A DNA stretch of 64,000 bases from Tricholoma matsutake. Its lineage: Eukaryota > Basidiomycota > Agaricomycetes > Agaricales > Tricholomataceae. Under the pieces are notes generated by a model. It was not told the origin of the DNA and made no database searches. It was given only the letters and a program-made list of their open reading frames with translations. Of this stretch, positions 21,500-32,691 are shown in pieces. The stretch spans positions 9,238,001 through 9,302,000 of the forward strand of contig AP026538.1 in the NCBI GenBank assembly GCA_026075535.2, written 5' to 3'. The stretch's first letter is position 1. Each line of letters starts with the position of its first letter. Position numbers and translations under genes: made by a program.

Positions 21500-23648
21500 A
21501 TGGCTGAACCTGATAATCTGGCTGCCCGTCAACGCCTCTTGAATGAGCGTACCACATGTGACGAAGAGGCTGCCATGGTAAACCAAAACGATTCCACTAA
21601 CCAGCGCCACTCTTCGACTGTTATGTCTGAAAAACAACATCGAAATCGAAATCTACATCGTCGTACGACTGTTATTGCCTTGAATACTCGAGGGTTGAAC
21701 CACTCTTGGCGCCGTTTTACGCGCGTTGGGAAGAAGAAAATTGGTGTCATGGCGAGCCTCCGTGCCATTGCTTTCTCGTCGTGTAGGCTTCTCTCCAATC
21801 CTCTGAGCGATAGAAATTTCACTCATTTTGTAGGGTTGAACCTCTTTCTGATCTTTACTCCCTTTGCCTGGATATCCCATTTCGCGACACAAACTGGCTG
21901 GAATGGCATCCAGTGGCCTCCTCAAATTACCTTTGTTCGTACGTCGAAATGCGTTTAGTAACGGCCAGGCACTCATTCGAGTTTCCAACTAGTTTGTTTC
22001 TTGGCTATTGTTCCTCATGAGAGGATATTCGAGTATGGGGGCGAACAAATGGCGTTTTACCTAGGGAGACAGCTAGGGGATCTCTTGATTATTTCATTAA
22101 ACAAGTGAGTCGAGAATTGTTGGTGTGTATTTGAGTTGGTAACATTTTTACAGTGTCGTTGAGGCCACACTAGCGATCATTCTTTTGAGCAGATGCGAGT
22201 GGGTACTCTTCCTTCCTTGTTCTTACTTAACAAGATACGACTCTCCATATTTTAGGCTCAGGCTCTTGCAAGGAACTATCGCTGGTAGGATCGTCAATTG
22301 ATCTTGTCGAACTTTGCTCTCAAGTTAATATCAACAGGAGTTGTCCTTCTGCATCTACTGCTGATACCTGGCGTGGCCTTCTTCACTGGAGGCGCACGCA
22401 TCTTAGAGCAAGAGCTTCATCCACATGTGGTTCAGTTGAACCAAACGTTGCTCACCATTGGGTCTGCATTTTTTACACAATCTGCATTACCTCTCCATTG
22501 ATACGACCGGGATTCTGTAGTGTCATGGCTCTCGTTATTCCAGCTGCATTTTTCGCCGCTCTAGATCGGGGTGTTGCCAGCACAATTACCACTGATCCGA
22601 CTGTAGGGAGCATTATAAATGACACCATGCGCGGTAAATTCCTAAAGATGAGCAGAGGTCTAGCTGTTCTTCTTCATCTTGTGTAAGATCTTCTGCATTG
22701 CATTAGAGTTGGCATTATGCTAACGTGTTGTGTGTGACAGCTATATTTCCTCGCGTATTTTCTTGCACCACCCTCCCGGAGAAGGCCATGTTCGTCCACA
22801 AGCCCCGGAAGCTCTGAATCGCGCGGAAGAAGAATTGCTTGAAGGCGAACCCGAAGTTAATCAGTATGTCTGCATCGCGGTGATTCTGCTCAGTATTGGT
22901 GTCATGGCTGCTACCGCCGAATGGGTGAGTCGAAGTAGCATGTTCGTGATCTACGTATGTTCTGAACCTGTTGCAGCTTGTCGAGAGCATCCAGTTCGTC
23001 AGATTGGCGGGAGATATTCAGGAAGAGTACGTTATTTGCACTGGCAATTTAAAAAAAAAATCTGACAGCTATCAGGTGGTTTGGTCTTATCCTGCTTCCT
23101 CTAGTCTCCTTCGCTGCAGATGGATTTATTGCGATATTCTACTTCCTTCGATCTCTCATCCATCACTTCTTCCACCAACCTGCGCCACCTGCTGCTCTAG
23201 CCAACTCCCGCGCGATTGACCTCAGTATCCAATTTATACTGTTCTGGATGCCCTTCCTCGTTCTGCTCGGCTGGTGGACTGGGAAACCCATGCATCTACT
23301 ATTTGGTACGTCGTCAACTTAAATCCAGCTTCCTCCTAAACTGACATTCTCACCAGACTTCTTCGAGGTCGCCCTCCTGTTGGCGGCGTGTTTTATTGTC
23401 AACTATGTGACAGCGGATGCAAAAACAAACTGGGTTGAAGGATATGTCATGGTGTCTTTCTATGTCATGATCGTGAGTCAAGCAAAAAGGCTTTAGTTTG
23501 AACGGTCGGATTTGCTTATTCTTTTGCACCGTAGACATTGTGTTCTTGGTTTTATACCGGCCAGCCTGAGATCAAGCTCATGAATGCTCAGTGTACGAGT
23601 GTACAGCAAGCCATCGCCAATCCTGTCTCGAGTGGGACACTGGTTTAG
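21500..23648 (+). CDS. CAX-family cation/proton antiporter (calcium/H+ exchanger-like)
   Basis: Multi-pass membrane protein exchanging Ca2+ or related cations for protons, normally vacuolar. My model has 12 exons: 21500-21782, 21834-21938, 21993-22104, 22154-22198, 22256-22284, 22338-22461, 22521-22682, 22741-22924, 22977-23026, 23076-23305, 23357-23472, 23535-23648. All phases close, giving 517 aa. The basic, soluble N-terminus (about 85 residues) precedes helices. The first exchanger repeat has LIISLNNVVEATLAIILL and the second ATAEWLVESIQFV, corresponding to the two ion-binding alpha repeats (classically GNAxE and xxAEF). An acidic loop EEELLEGEPEVNQ separates the halves. The repeats deviate from yeast Vcx1 (NNVVE instead of GNAVE), so cation specificity is open. 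It converges with the dehalogenase gene. Confidence 0.82.
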
Positions 23649-24011
23649 AGACGAGGAGGAAGTCGTGTATCCGGAGTAGTAATTACTGTCCTGTGCATTT
23701 ACAACACCCATGCGTACCTGAAATAGACGTTGTCGACATACGCTAACTTGTAGGTCCTCGCTGAGAACTGCAAATCTAGTCGGAATAGACTGCATCGGGT
23801 TGAAGACGGCGATTCATATAATGCACGCCCAATCTCTGCCTATCATACGAGAGAGACTACAGTTAGGAACCATCTCGATTCGTTACCAAAATCACGGCGT
23901 AGTCCTAGGCACAGTTAGTCCATCGTATAGTGTGTTCAATTTCTTCGTCAAGTCACATGTATGACGTGGATATTTGCTCCACGACGCACGTAGCCTTGGT
24001 GTACTATCACG
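23649..24011. other. 3' intergenic region between convergent genes
   Basis: Short space between the antiporter stop and the dehalogenase stop. No gene is seen; it should contain both polyadenylation regions. Confidence 0.5.
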
Positions 24012-25135
24012 TCACTTCCGACCACGGGCCAACACCTCCGCCAATTCAACGAAAGAGCTAACCACAAGATCCACCTCCCCACCATCCTCCTTACTCCGTA
24101 CCTTATCCGTGAATACCCCATCCTCCTTAAGGCGTGAAATATATATCGTCTTCATGCCTTGCTTCGCGGCGGCTTCAAGATCGAAGAAGTGGGAAGCAAC
24201 CATGGCGCACTTCTCGGGCGGGAGGGAGAGATGACGTGCAGTGCCAAGGTAGGCAGCAGGGTTTCTATGAAATCAGGGTTAGAGATGGATATCGATGGTA
24301 GCATTGTAAGGATGCGGAAGGATGTGCTTACGGCTTGAAGGTATTGAAGAGCTCAGTGGAGAATATCGTGTCCCATGGAAGATTGGCATGTTTAGCCTGC
24401 ACAAGCAAACCTATTCAGCATTCCGAGGTATTTGGTCACGAGGTTTGAGTTTTGAGTTAGAAATGTACCATGTCGACTAGCAAGCGAACGTTCCCATTCG
24501 AAAGGCTGGTGATTATAAACTGCTTTTTCAATGCGTACAGGCCCTCAGTCGTATCCGGCCATCCTGGACAACATGAACTCCAGAACGTATATATGAAAAT
24601 GTCACTGCGTGAATGACATACCCTTCAACCGATGCCAAACGTTATTGAGATTCCTCCGCTCTACTTCATCCCATAGTTGGCCGAGGTGCGACCATCGTGG
24701 AGAGGCGAGCATGCCATCGAGGATCTACGTGGAGAAGCAGGAAGGCAGGTCATCTCGATAAGTGGGAGGACATGGCTGGGGCCGCACCTCTCTGTGCATT
24801 ATGTCCACATTGAAGGTGCCTTGCCCTCCAAAGGCAATACGTTTGCTATGTCGTGGTAGGTACTACATTATTACTAGATCATACAAATAAACACGATTTA
24901 AGCACGTACGTGCCGTTCATGTACCCTGTTCTCCATTCCTGTGCAAACTCTGCCCAGTCTGCGTTCGTTGAGGCTTTCGACAAGAACGAGGTTGGTCGAC
25001 GAGCTTCAGACGGTGTCGGAGGGACTCACCAATGGAATATTTCTTACCCAAATCTCTGAGTTCCTGCTCGACCGTGGTACGCCAATCTACCGTGGTGCCG
25101 AACACATCAAAAATAAGCGCTTCAATTCCGTCCAT
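24012..25135 (-). CDS. HAD-superfamily hydrolase, type II haloacid dehalogenase-like
   Basis: Soluble hydrolase; relatives remove halide from 2-haloacids, though many fungal members have unknown substrates. Minus-strand exons 25030-25135, 24910-24958, 24788-24845, 24622-24724, 24469-24563, 24332-24396, 24012-24264, phases closing to 242 aa. Motif I is LIFDVFGTTVDWR (nucleophile Asp, and the FGT-VDWR signature of L-2-haloacid dehalogenases), motif II is ITSLSNGN, the conserved Lys is in STELFNTFKPNPAAY, and motif III is MVASHFFDLEAAAKQGMKT. The helical cap lies between motifs I and II. The start is set at MDGIEAL, directly before motif I, as is usual for the family. Confidence 0.9.
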
Positions 25136-25525
25136 CGCAATATGATACTTGGCCAAGTCTCTGGCTCTGGTGTATTTCTTGTGTGGGGGAAGGTGAGGAA
25201 TCCCGGATGTAATACCTGATAATACCCCAGATTCCACGGTCCGGACGGTTCCCACTTTTTCTGACGCCGTTTCCAGCATTTGCATTATCGTCTGGTGAAG
25301 TCAAGAGTTGGAAGTTAGGTGCCAGTACAGCAATCACTCAGTACTATATGATCTCCAAGGCATTTCAGCAACCTTGAACATCGTTTTCTGATTTCTTAAC
25401 ATTTCCAAAGTTCTCCATACATATGTACATCCAGCTCGACCAAGAATCTACCAATACCCCGTATCAGTCCCCCCGACATGCAGGGACAACATGCATATCC
25501 GCATTCCCCTTGAACGCATACTGAA
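25136..25525. other. Upstream region of the dehalogenase gene
   Basis: No second gene is seen. The reading frame before the chosen start stays open for about 50 codons but lacks family similarity, so I treat it as leader DNA. Confidence 0.35.
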
Positions 25526-26310
25526 TTACATCCCTAGCTCCAACGGACTCACATGAGAACTTACAGATTGTATTTTCCTCCACATTGAACATGCACCCGA
25601 AACAGTCCTCACCGTGATACCCATTCCATTCTTCAGCCAACAGTTTGGGCCATGCAGTCCATACACTCTGTCAACCGCATACAATGAACCGTGCTTCGCA
25701 TCCCATGCCAGTCCCATAACAGCGGTATTCCTCGCCGACAGTTCATACACCGCCAAACGCGCGCGTAATATCCACACCTTGATCTTCTCCTTAGCATCCC
25801 CCGCCGGGAATTCGACTACGCGCAACCCCACGAGTATCCCATCAGGATGGGATAACACTGCACCCGGACATCCCTCCTTTCCCTCCCCTAAATTCATAGT
25901 CAGCAACGACTGGATCCGTAGCGATCTCCCCTGCACTCAGCTCCACCCCCTTGCCCCACATACCGTTATACACTCCTCCCCCGCCCTCAAGATTCACCAC
26001 CACATACGAATACGAATACGACGAAGACAACCCCAGCTTTCTCGGATCTGCAGTACATATCCTCCCCACACCACAGCGGATAAAACTTATTCATTTTCAT
26101 GCTCGATGACACCATCTGCATGGCTCTCAGACGACAATCCCACCACTTCTGCATCATCGCGCCACGTATCTTTCATGTCCCATCCAACACGTCGACATTC
26201 TCCCCATGTATCGGCAGTTCTTGCGAGTGGACCCTCGTACGCCCTACTATCTATTGTGTGCTTTGGTAGGGCCTTAGTGTATAAGTCGCACCAGCAGACG
26301 AAGCCCATGT
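25526..26310 (-). pseudogene. Possible WD-repeat-like gene fragment
   Basis: Minus-strand frames include VMGLAWDAKHGSLYAVDR and HPDGILVGLRVVEFPAG, and upstream VGWDMKDTWRDDAEVVGLSSES, patterns that resemble beta-propeller blades of fungal WD40 proteins. Frames change several times without clear splice sites and no start or end is evident, so this is either an intron-rich gene I could not assemble or a decayed copy. No function can be given. Confidence 0.35.
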
Positions 26311-27046
26311 CAACGATTTGATCCTGTTGTTATTAGCAGCGGAAATGAGTTTTTGGTTTTACGTCATGGCGGTCTACTATGTAGACCATGCTTGTGAGGC
26401 GTAATTTCATATTTTGTTCAGAGTTGGAGGGGAAGATGTCTGAGAGCGGCAGGGGAGAGGTATTGAAGGTAAAAAGTGCGGTTTTTCCAGCCGCCTGCTC
26501 CAAAGCGGACTAGGTAGTAGGCAGGAGCCATTGGAGGAGAGGTGGAAGCCAATGGGGCAAGTGGGGCTGGTGGAAGTTATTCCACAGAGCGCTGAGATGA
26601 CGTTGGAGACGTGCAGTCTCGCAGGGACACGCCGAGAACACAAGCGAGAGGCCCAAAAGCACGGGCAGAGCAGTCTATAGCGGTGGTAGTCCCAGACAAA
26701 CAGTGTCTGTTATCGAACATCCTATAGCCAGTTATTGAGACAAGCTTTTCATCACCCTGAGCACGATGACCACACAAGTTAGTCTCCGGTAGCTGACCTA
26801 ATATAACAGATGATAAGTCGGTCTGATTGATATAAGGTCTGCTCCAACTTAAGAGTGGTGTAGTGAGGGGGTCCCATTAGTTGCCATCGGCTGAAATCAC
26901 AGGAAACATATCTCACATGAGGTCATAATTGTTTGATCAGTAGATTACTAGATAAGATCAATAAAATAGTGAGTGAGATTCAGCTGAGGAGGGGCTCATC
27001 CAGCACTGAACACTGATATTCCTCCTAGTACCACCAAAAAATGCCA
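26311..27046. other. No gene recognised, left flank of the copia element
   Basis: Unique-looking DNA without a recognisable coding region. Its last five bases TGCCA (27042-27046) are the target duplication of the copia insertion. Confidence 0.4.
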
Positions 27047-27307
27047 TGTTGGAGCAGACTATATACGCTGCACAGGGGAAGAGACAACATGTTCCTTACA
27101 ACCTACCTGGGGTTTAGTTAGACTTACAGCTAGGGTTAGCAGAGGTAAGAACACTATATTCCTACTACAGTACAGGTTCTCCTTATATACATAATAGTAA
27201 GGATATCACATGACTCCAGAGGAATATGCATATGAAACATGTATCAATATTGGTAATTAATGTGGGAGAATATGCACATGCAACAATATTGGTAATTAAT
27301 TTCAACA
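27047..27307 (-). repeat. 3' LTR of the copia element
   Basis: 261 bp, TGTTG...TTTCAACA, near-identical to 32431-32691. Confidence 0.95.
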
Positions 27308-27320
27308 CCCCCCCTCAAAC
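27308..27320 (-). other. Polypurine tract of the copia element
   Basis: Minus strand GTTTGAGGGGGGG directly abuts the 3' LTR. Confidence 0.8.
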
Positions 27321-27339
27321 TGTAAAGTGCTCTAAGCAG

Positions 27340-29124
27340 CTAAGTTTGAACCTCGAAAGTAATTCCGAGAGAGTCTCTAAATTTCCTGAATAGGACGGCA
27401 CCAAGGTTCTTTGTGAACATGTCAGCCGGATTATCACTTCCAGGAATGAAAATGACTGTGACTTTGTCATTTTCTATGCATTCCCGGGTATAGTGGTAGC
27501 GAATGTCTATATGTTTGGTCCTTCTTTCCTGAACTGGATTTGATCCGATAAAGATGGATCCCTGATTATCAGTGCAGATTGGTACGTGCTTCAGTATATA
27601 TCCAAGTTCCTGGAATAAGGACTCTATCCACACTATCTGCCGACAAGTGTCGGAGAGAGCCATATATTTGGCTTCTGTGGATGACAGTGCTACAGTTTTT
27701 TGTAAACGGGACTGCCAGCACACAATGCCACTCACTAAAGTAGCAAAGTAACCCGTTGTAGATCGACGTTTGACAGTGTCAGCTGCCCAATCAGAATCTG
27801 TGAAGGCTTGTAGCCCTTCGGATTTCTCTCCATCGTAGACTATGTTATATTTCTGGGTTCCCACCAGATAGCGCATGATGTACATCGCTTTGTCTAGATG
27901 TTCTTGGCTAGGATTAGCCGAGAATTGTGACATCTTGATTACTGCGTAAGCGATATCAGGTCGCGTTCTGAGCATCAGATACAATAAAGATCCGATCACA
28001 GACTGATATTTCGATCTAAGCGCTGCGTTTGGCATCGCTGTGTTTTCCAATGGTTTGTAACCAGTCGGGAGCGGAGTGGGGGCAGCTTTGGCATTTGTCA
28101 TCTTGAACCTCTCGAGCACTTTGGCAAGATATTCAGTTTGATCGAGTTTGACTTTGCTTGCAGTCTGGGTGACGCGCATGCCTAAGAATTCCGTGACTTT
28201 TTCAGTACTATGGCACTCCCAATGCTTCAGACAAGCATTCTTCTTTTCATTCACAAGTTTCTTGTTCTTCCCCATGAACAAGCCATCATCAACATAGACC
28301 AGCACAATAACAATGCTGCCTGTCTTGGGATCCTTGTGTATGAAAATGCCGGCATCGGAGCTGGCGCGCACAAACCCAATGGTGCGCATAAATGCCTCCA
28401 GCTCTTTCCACCATGCTAGTGAGGCCTGTTTAAGGCCATACAATGCTCGGCGTAAGCACATTACTTTGCGCTCTTTTCCCTCAAGTCTGAAACCCTTGGG
28501 TTGATCCATATAGATCTCCTCTTCTAGTTTGCCATATAAAAATGCAGTTTTTACATCTAGACCGGTCATATACATGCCTTCTAGAGATGCAAGTGCAAAC
28601 ATGAGGCATACGGTTTCGTAGCGGACTACTGGTGAGAAAATCTCATCAAAGTCAACACCTTCGACTTGTGAAAAGCCTTTGGCCACGAGTCTGGCTCGTT
28701 TTCTTCCATCCAATTTCATGGAGAAAACCCATCTGTTTTTGATTGTTTTTCGATCATGTGGAAGATCGACGATGTCATAGACTTGTTGCTTGCGAAGAGC
28801 CTCTAATTCTTCACGACAAGCCTGTTTCCACTCAAGTTGCTGCTGCTGTGGTAGGCGCGCAATATCACGAGATTGGTTTGGAACTTGGCTTATTTCGCTT
28901 GATGGATTGACTGCTTTTGACAACAGCCAGCGAATAAGCTTATCTCCACCTTCCTTGGTTATCTTTTTAATATAACCTGCTTTGTCTGGTTCCCCCATTG
29001 GATGATCATGTTCTTGATTATTGGAATTGGGCACACTCTCGTGGGGTGCTGAACTTGGTCCAGCAACCAGTTCTTGTTGTTGAGATTGGGGTCGTGTTTG
29101 GTTATGATCCGAATCTTGACCCAC
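27340..29124 (-). CDS. Copia reverse transcriptase and RNase H
   Basis: 594 codons open. RT entry KQACREELEALRKQQVYDIVDLP, then FSPVVRYETV, LDVKTAFLYG, YGLKQA and the catalytic LVYVDDGLF; then the SLLYLMLRTRPDIAYAV block and RNase H with FTDSDWA, SSTEAKYMALS and CTDNQGSIF. It ends close to the 3' LTR in the usual way. The upstream joining to integrase (29125-29577) is low-complexity, acidic sequence in shifted frames, so the native start of this part is not an ATG. Confidence 0.93.
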   Translation of the reverse strand: MGQDSDHNQTRPQSQQQELVAGPSSAPHESVPNSNNQEHDHPMGEPDKAGYIKKITKEGGDKLIRWLLSKAVNPSSEISQVPNQSRDIARLPQQQQLEWKQACREELEALRKQQVYDIVDLPHDRKTIKNRWVFSMKLDGRKRARLVAKGFSQVEGVDFDEIFSPVVRYETVCLMFALASLEGMYMTGLDVKTAFLYGKLEEEIYMDQPKGFRLEGKERKVMCLRRALYGLKQASLAWWKELEAFMRTIGFVRASSDAGIFIHKDPKTGSIVIVLVYVDDGLFMGKNKKLVNEKKNACLKHWECHSTEKVTEFLGMRVTQTASKVKLDQTEYLAKVLERFKMTNAKAAPTPLPTGYKPLENTAMPNAALRSKYQSVIGSLLYLMLRTRPDIAYAVIKMSQFSANPSQEHLDKAMYIMRYLVGTQKYNIVYDGEKSEGLQAFTDSDWAADTVKRRSTTGYFATLVSGIVCWQSRLQKTVALSSTEAKYMALSDTCRQIVWIESLFQELGYILKHVPICTDNQGSIFIGSNPVQERRTKHIDIRYHYTRECIENDKVTVIFIPGSDNPADMFTKNLGAVLFRKFRDSLGITFEVQT

Positions 29125-29577
29125 AGATCTCTTCCAATATCGATCATGTGCAATGTCTCTCTCTATGTCAGAGGGGAATCACTTCTCTCCATAGGTATTG
29201 CCAGGATGGTTTGGGATGTTCCTCTGCCTGCCTGATCAATGGGGCAATTGCTGCCATTCCTGTTGATCTTCACGTCTTGGATGAAAGTCCTCAGTGGTTA
29301 CTGGAGGCAGTGGAGGAGGAGTGTCAGTCGCATCATCATGCGCCTTTTGCTCACTTGGTACATCATCATCATCATCTTCCGATGATGGAGGAAGGGGTGG
29401 ATTTTGTGGCGGTATAGAATCATCGCCATCCGTTCCAGATGAGTGGTCATCATCTTCTGGTTCTGGATGTGGAAAATCACCAAGGTCTGTCTTGGCAGGA
29501 GTTTTAGCTCTGGGACAGCATGGGAACATCGTTTCATCAAATAGTGCCGTAGCACCAATGAATATTGCACCACTAAG

Positions 29578-30582
29578 TCACATGAAACGGTATGCTTTAA
29601 TGCCATCTTCTAATCCAAGGTACGTCATTAACTCTGATCGAGGAGATAATGTGGTTGGACATTTTTCCTTGGGTAGATAGACGTAAGCACCGCAACCAAA
29701 GACCTTCAGATTGTTTAGATCTGGGCAGACCTTTGTCAGGTCCTCAAAAGGTGTCAGCCATTTCAGGTGCCTTATTGGGGTTCGATTGTATAGGTGTGTT
29801 GCATGTTCAATGCAAAATTCCCACCATGATTGTGGTAGACAAGTGGTAAATTGCAGGGTTTGCGACTTTTCCATTATTGTCCTTATGGCATGCTCTGCAC
29901 GCCCATTCTGTTGGTGAATGTGGGGTGCAGACATCTCTATTTTGATGCCAAAATCCTTGAGCATATTTTGTAGCTCATGATCTTTGAACTCCCCCCCTGG
30001 ATCAACATGCCAGCGCTTGATTGTAGCACCATACTGGGTTGAAGCCATTGCCTGAAATTGTCTAATTGCTGCAGCAGCGTCAGACTTCTTTCTAAGGCAC
30101 TGGACCCAGATATGTGATGTTTTGTCATCCAGAAATACAATAAAGTATTTATGTTTGTGGTACGATAGTACTGGGAGTTCCTTTAGATCGGAATGTATTA
30201 ATTCAAAGGGTTTTGCTGCACGTGAATTTGATTCTGGAAAAGACTTTGAGGTCATTTTCCCTTCAGCGCACCCTGGACATATAATTTTGTCTTTAGGAAT
30301 AATTAAATTCCTTGGGAATTTGATGGTGCTATTAGGCATTTTCCCTAGTGCCTCTTTGGATGGGTGTCCAAGTCGCCTATGCCAAGTCAAGTAGTCAGCG
30401 ACGTATATGGTCATGACATTGACCTTTTTGGTGCTCATTATATGAGTCCGAACCCAATAAATTGTGTCACTTCTCCTAAGAGGGACACAATGCATGATTG
30501 GGTTTCCTTTCTCGATAAATGAAATGTGTGTGGAGGAACCACATACATCACTTCCATCTTGTAAGAAGATGCCCATTGACAT
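29578..30582 (-). CDS. Copia GAG-pre-integrase and integrase core
   Basis: 334 codons. Zinc-binding HHCC part WHRRLGHPS...CPGCAEGKM, then the core: FELIHSDLKELP (first Asp), WHVDPGGEFKDHELQNML (second Asp), QQNGRAEHAIRTIM (Glu), and the KVFGCGAYVYLPKEK segment. Inserts the cDNA into the host genome. The D in WHVD is followed by PG rather than the common NGGEF pattern, but the catalytic residues are present. Confidence 0.92.
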   Translation of the reverse strand: MSMGIFLQDGSDVCGSSTHISFIEKGNPIMHCVPLRRSDTIYWVRTHIMSTKKVNVMTIYVADYLTWHRRLGHPSKEALGKMPNSTIKFPRNLIIPKDKIICPGCAEGKMTSKSFPESNSRAAKPFELIHSDLKELPVLSYHKHKYFIVFLDDKTSHIWVQCLRKKSDAAAAIRQFQAMASTQYGATIKRWHVDPGGEFKDHELQNMLKDFGIKIEMSAPHIHQQNGRAEHAIRTIMEKSQTLQFTTCLPQSWWEFCIEHATHLYNRTPIRHLKWLTPFEDLTKVCPDLNNLKVFGCGAYVYLPKEKCPTTLSPRSELMTYLGLEDGIKAYRFM

Positions 30583-30624
30583 TAATCGAGTATTAATGTT
30601 GGGTATGTAGTAGACAGGGTATAA

Positions 30625-31152
30625 TCACGTTTCACGTGTCTCTGACTTCCCATAACATACTACCTGATGTCTAATGAAGACTGCTCCTTTTCCTACTATA
30701 TGAGTAGTACCTGTGGCTGTTTGGACCAAGGTAGAGTCCTTTCTTGGTAAAGGCTCATAGGAAGCAAGATCTTTCATTTCACCAGTGAAGTGTTTTGATG
30801 CACCTGAATCCATGATCCAGTCTGCACCTTTCTTACAATTTCCATTTGCACACATAACACATATATTAAGATCTAAATAATTCCATGATACATTTAATAG
30901 CAGTAAAATTTCACATGAAAAGTTCGCTGTATTCATAGGAATATTAATCTTTGTGCTTGTGGCAGGGAAAAGGACTGACCTGTCATCATATGCTCCTGTT
31001 TCAAGGGGTTCATCGACAAGCATCTCATCGACGGCTTTCCATACTTCCTCATCAGACACTGGAGGTTCGGATCCGAGGGAGACGATGTCGTCTTCTACCT
31101 CCTCAATTCTCGGTTCTGGTTCAATCCTCCTCCTCTTACCTTCTCGCACCAT
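30625..31152 (-). CDS. Copia aspartic protease region
   Basis: 175 codons; an acidic N-terminal part (IEEVEDDIVSLGSEPP) then the active site WIMDSGASKHFTGEM (DSGA). The segment just before, CVMCANGNCKKGADW, is cysteine-rich. Cleaves the polyprotein. Confidence 0.88.
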   Translation of the reverse strand: MVREGKRRRIEPEPRIEEVEDDIVSLGSEPPVSDEEVWKAVDEMLVDEPLETGAYDDRSVLFPATSTKINIPMNTANFSCEILLLLNVSWNYLDLNICVMCANGNCKKGADWIMDSGASKHFTGEMKDLASYEPLPRKDSTLVQTATGTTHIVGKGAVFIRHQVVCYGKSETRET

Positions 31153-31470
31153 TAGGTGCTCTTCCAGCGGTCACAGATTTTTTGCACTGCGTGGAAGTTG
31201 CATTTGCTCAAGGGTGTCTCAAGCTTGCTGATATTCAGCAAAAACTGAACGAGAGGTAGAGGCCGCGCCCGTATATGCCTGTGCAGGCAGTCGGCGGCGA
31301 GGATCCCTTGTGGGAGTGTGGTCACATTTTTCAATGCACTGAATGAGCGGTATCGGTGGTATGATGGTGCCATTACCATTTATGGTGGTAAAGGCACTGG
31401 AGGCGAGGTGGGTATGTTTCTCTTTAGGCTTTTCCTCCTTAGTCTTTTTGTCCCCGTGTCATCCACATTT

Positions 31471-32202
31471 TCAGGATGAATCTCCATTGTTGTTTTGCCC
31501 TTCTTTGGGCTGCCATTTGGGGTTTCCCCCTTTGCATTTGACAGTGGAAAGTTTGTTGGCCTGAGGCTGGCCAGTGGGCTTTCCTACTGCCATGTGCCTT
31601 GAGGCTTCAGTGACAATGGAGTCCTTGACATGTTTAAACGTCAAGGCACTAGTAGCAGTCGTGTTAAGGACCATGGCGGACAAAGAATCGTACTCACATG
31701 GCATTGCAGCAAGTAGGATCATTGCCTGAACTAGTTCAGGGATGGCAACATTGGCAGCCGTGAGGCGCTCGAACTTGTCAGCCATCTTAGCAATCTCTGG
31801 CACAGGATTTGCAGCCAGAATTTTGATTGCTATTGCAGACCTAAAGTCTGCAAAGACTTGGGAGGGGCCATCGACACCATAATCGGTGCGAATGAGGTCC
31901 CACACCTCCTCAGCAGTGTCCTTGGTGTTGGCATGCTGCTGAATGGAGGGGGCCAGGCGGAGCACTAGGCTACCAATAGCCTGGTCATTTTTGTTGCTCC
32001 AGGTCTGGAGCTTGGCAGTAGCATCCACTACGAGAGTAGCGTTCATCGCCATCAAAGGAGGTGCTGGAGGTGGTTTGACTTCTGCCCCACTAGTTATTTG
32101 CCAGAGGCCCTGAGACCTGAGCCATGCCTTCATGGAGTCGGCCCATTGTATGTAATTGGATCCATCGAAAGTTTGGACGAGCTTCTCAAGGGTTGAAGAC
32201 AT
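31471..32202 (-). CDS. Copia gag (UBN2-type capsid)
   Basis: 243 codons from MSSTLEKLVQTFDGSNYIQW, the usual copia gag entry, through EEVWDLIRTDYGVDGPSQ and ANVAIPELVQAMILLAAMP to KGGNPKWQPKEG. A stop follows at GDSS; the remaining gag tail down to the protease is in changed frames and no CCHC knuckle is seen, suggesting an inactivated C-terminus. Confidence 0.88.
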   Translation of the reverse strand: MSSTLEKLVQTFDGSNYIQWADSMKAWLRSQGLWQITSGAEVKPPPAPPLMAMNATLVVDATAKLQTWSNKNDQAIGSLVLRLAPSIQQHANTKDTAEEVWDLIRTDYGVDGPSQVFADFRSAIAIKILAANPVPEIAKMADKFERLTAANVAIPELVQAMILLAAMPCEYDSLSAMVLNTTATSALTFKHVKDSIVTEASRHMAVGKPTGQPQANKLSTVKCKGGNPKWQPKEGQNNNGDSS

Positions 32203-32410
32203 GATTTGTAGTGGCAGCTGTTAAAAGCGCTCAATCAGTCTTTTATTTGAGAAGACACATTTCACAATCTCAGGAGAAAAAACACTCCTTCAGAGTGATT
32301 AAACCCTAGTCAACCTAGGTTTTAATGCAGCTCATGAAGAGTGCAAGGTTATAATTTGGAGACAATGAAGTCAATGTCGTTTGCAGCCAATTAAGGCGCA
32401 TTCACGATGT

Positions 32411-32430
32411 GCCCAGCAGGGCCCATAACC
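32411..32430 (-). other. Copia primer-binding site for an initiator tRNA-Met half-molecule
   Basis: The minus-strand base after the 5' LTR opens GGTTATGGGCCCTGCTGGG. Its complement matches the initiator tRNA-Met anticodon arm (GGGCCCAUAACC), the half-tRNA primer used by Drosophila copia. It directly abuts the LTR. Confidence 0.8.
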
Positions 32431-32691
32431 TGTTGGAGCAGACTATATATGCTGCACAGGGGAAGAGACAACACGTTCCTTACAACCTACCTGGGGTTTA
32501 GTTAGACTTACAGCTAGGGTTAGCAGAGGTAAGAACACTATATTCCTACTACAGTACAGGTTCTCCTTATATACATAATAGTAAGGATATCACATGACTC
32601 CAGAGGAATATGCATATGAAACATGTATCAATATTGGTAATTAATGTGGGAGAATATGCACATGCAACAATATTGGTAATTAATTTCAACA
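32431..32691 (-). repeat. 5' LTR of the copia element
   Basis: 261 bp, TG...CA, followed by the duplication TGCCA at 32692-32696. Confidence 0.95.

Larger units (their letters stand above)
27047..32691 (-). mobile_element. Ty1/copia element, nearly complete
   Basis: 5645 bp with 261-bp LTRs at both ends and the duplication TGCCA at 27042-27046 and 32692-32696. Minus-strand order is gag, protease, integrase, reverse transcriptase, RNase H, which defines copia (integrase before RT). The LTRs are almost identical by eye, so the insertion is young. Coding is split at a few points (gag C-terminus, between integrase and RT), so autonomy is doubtful. Confidence 0.95.
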
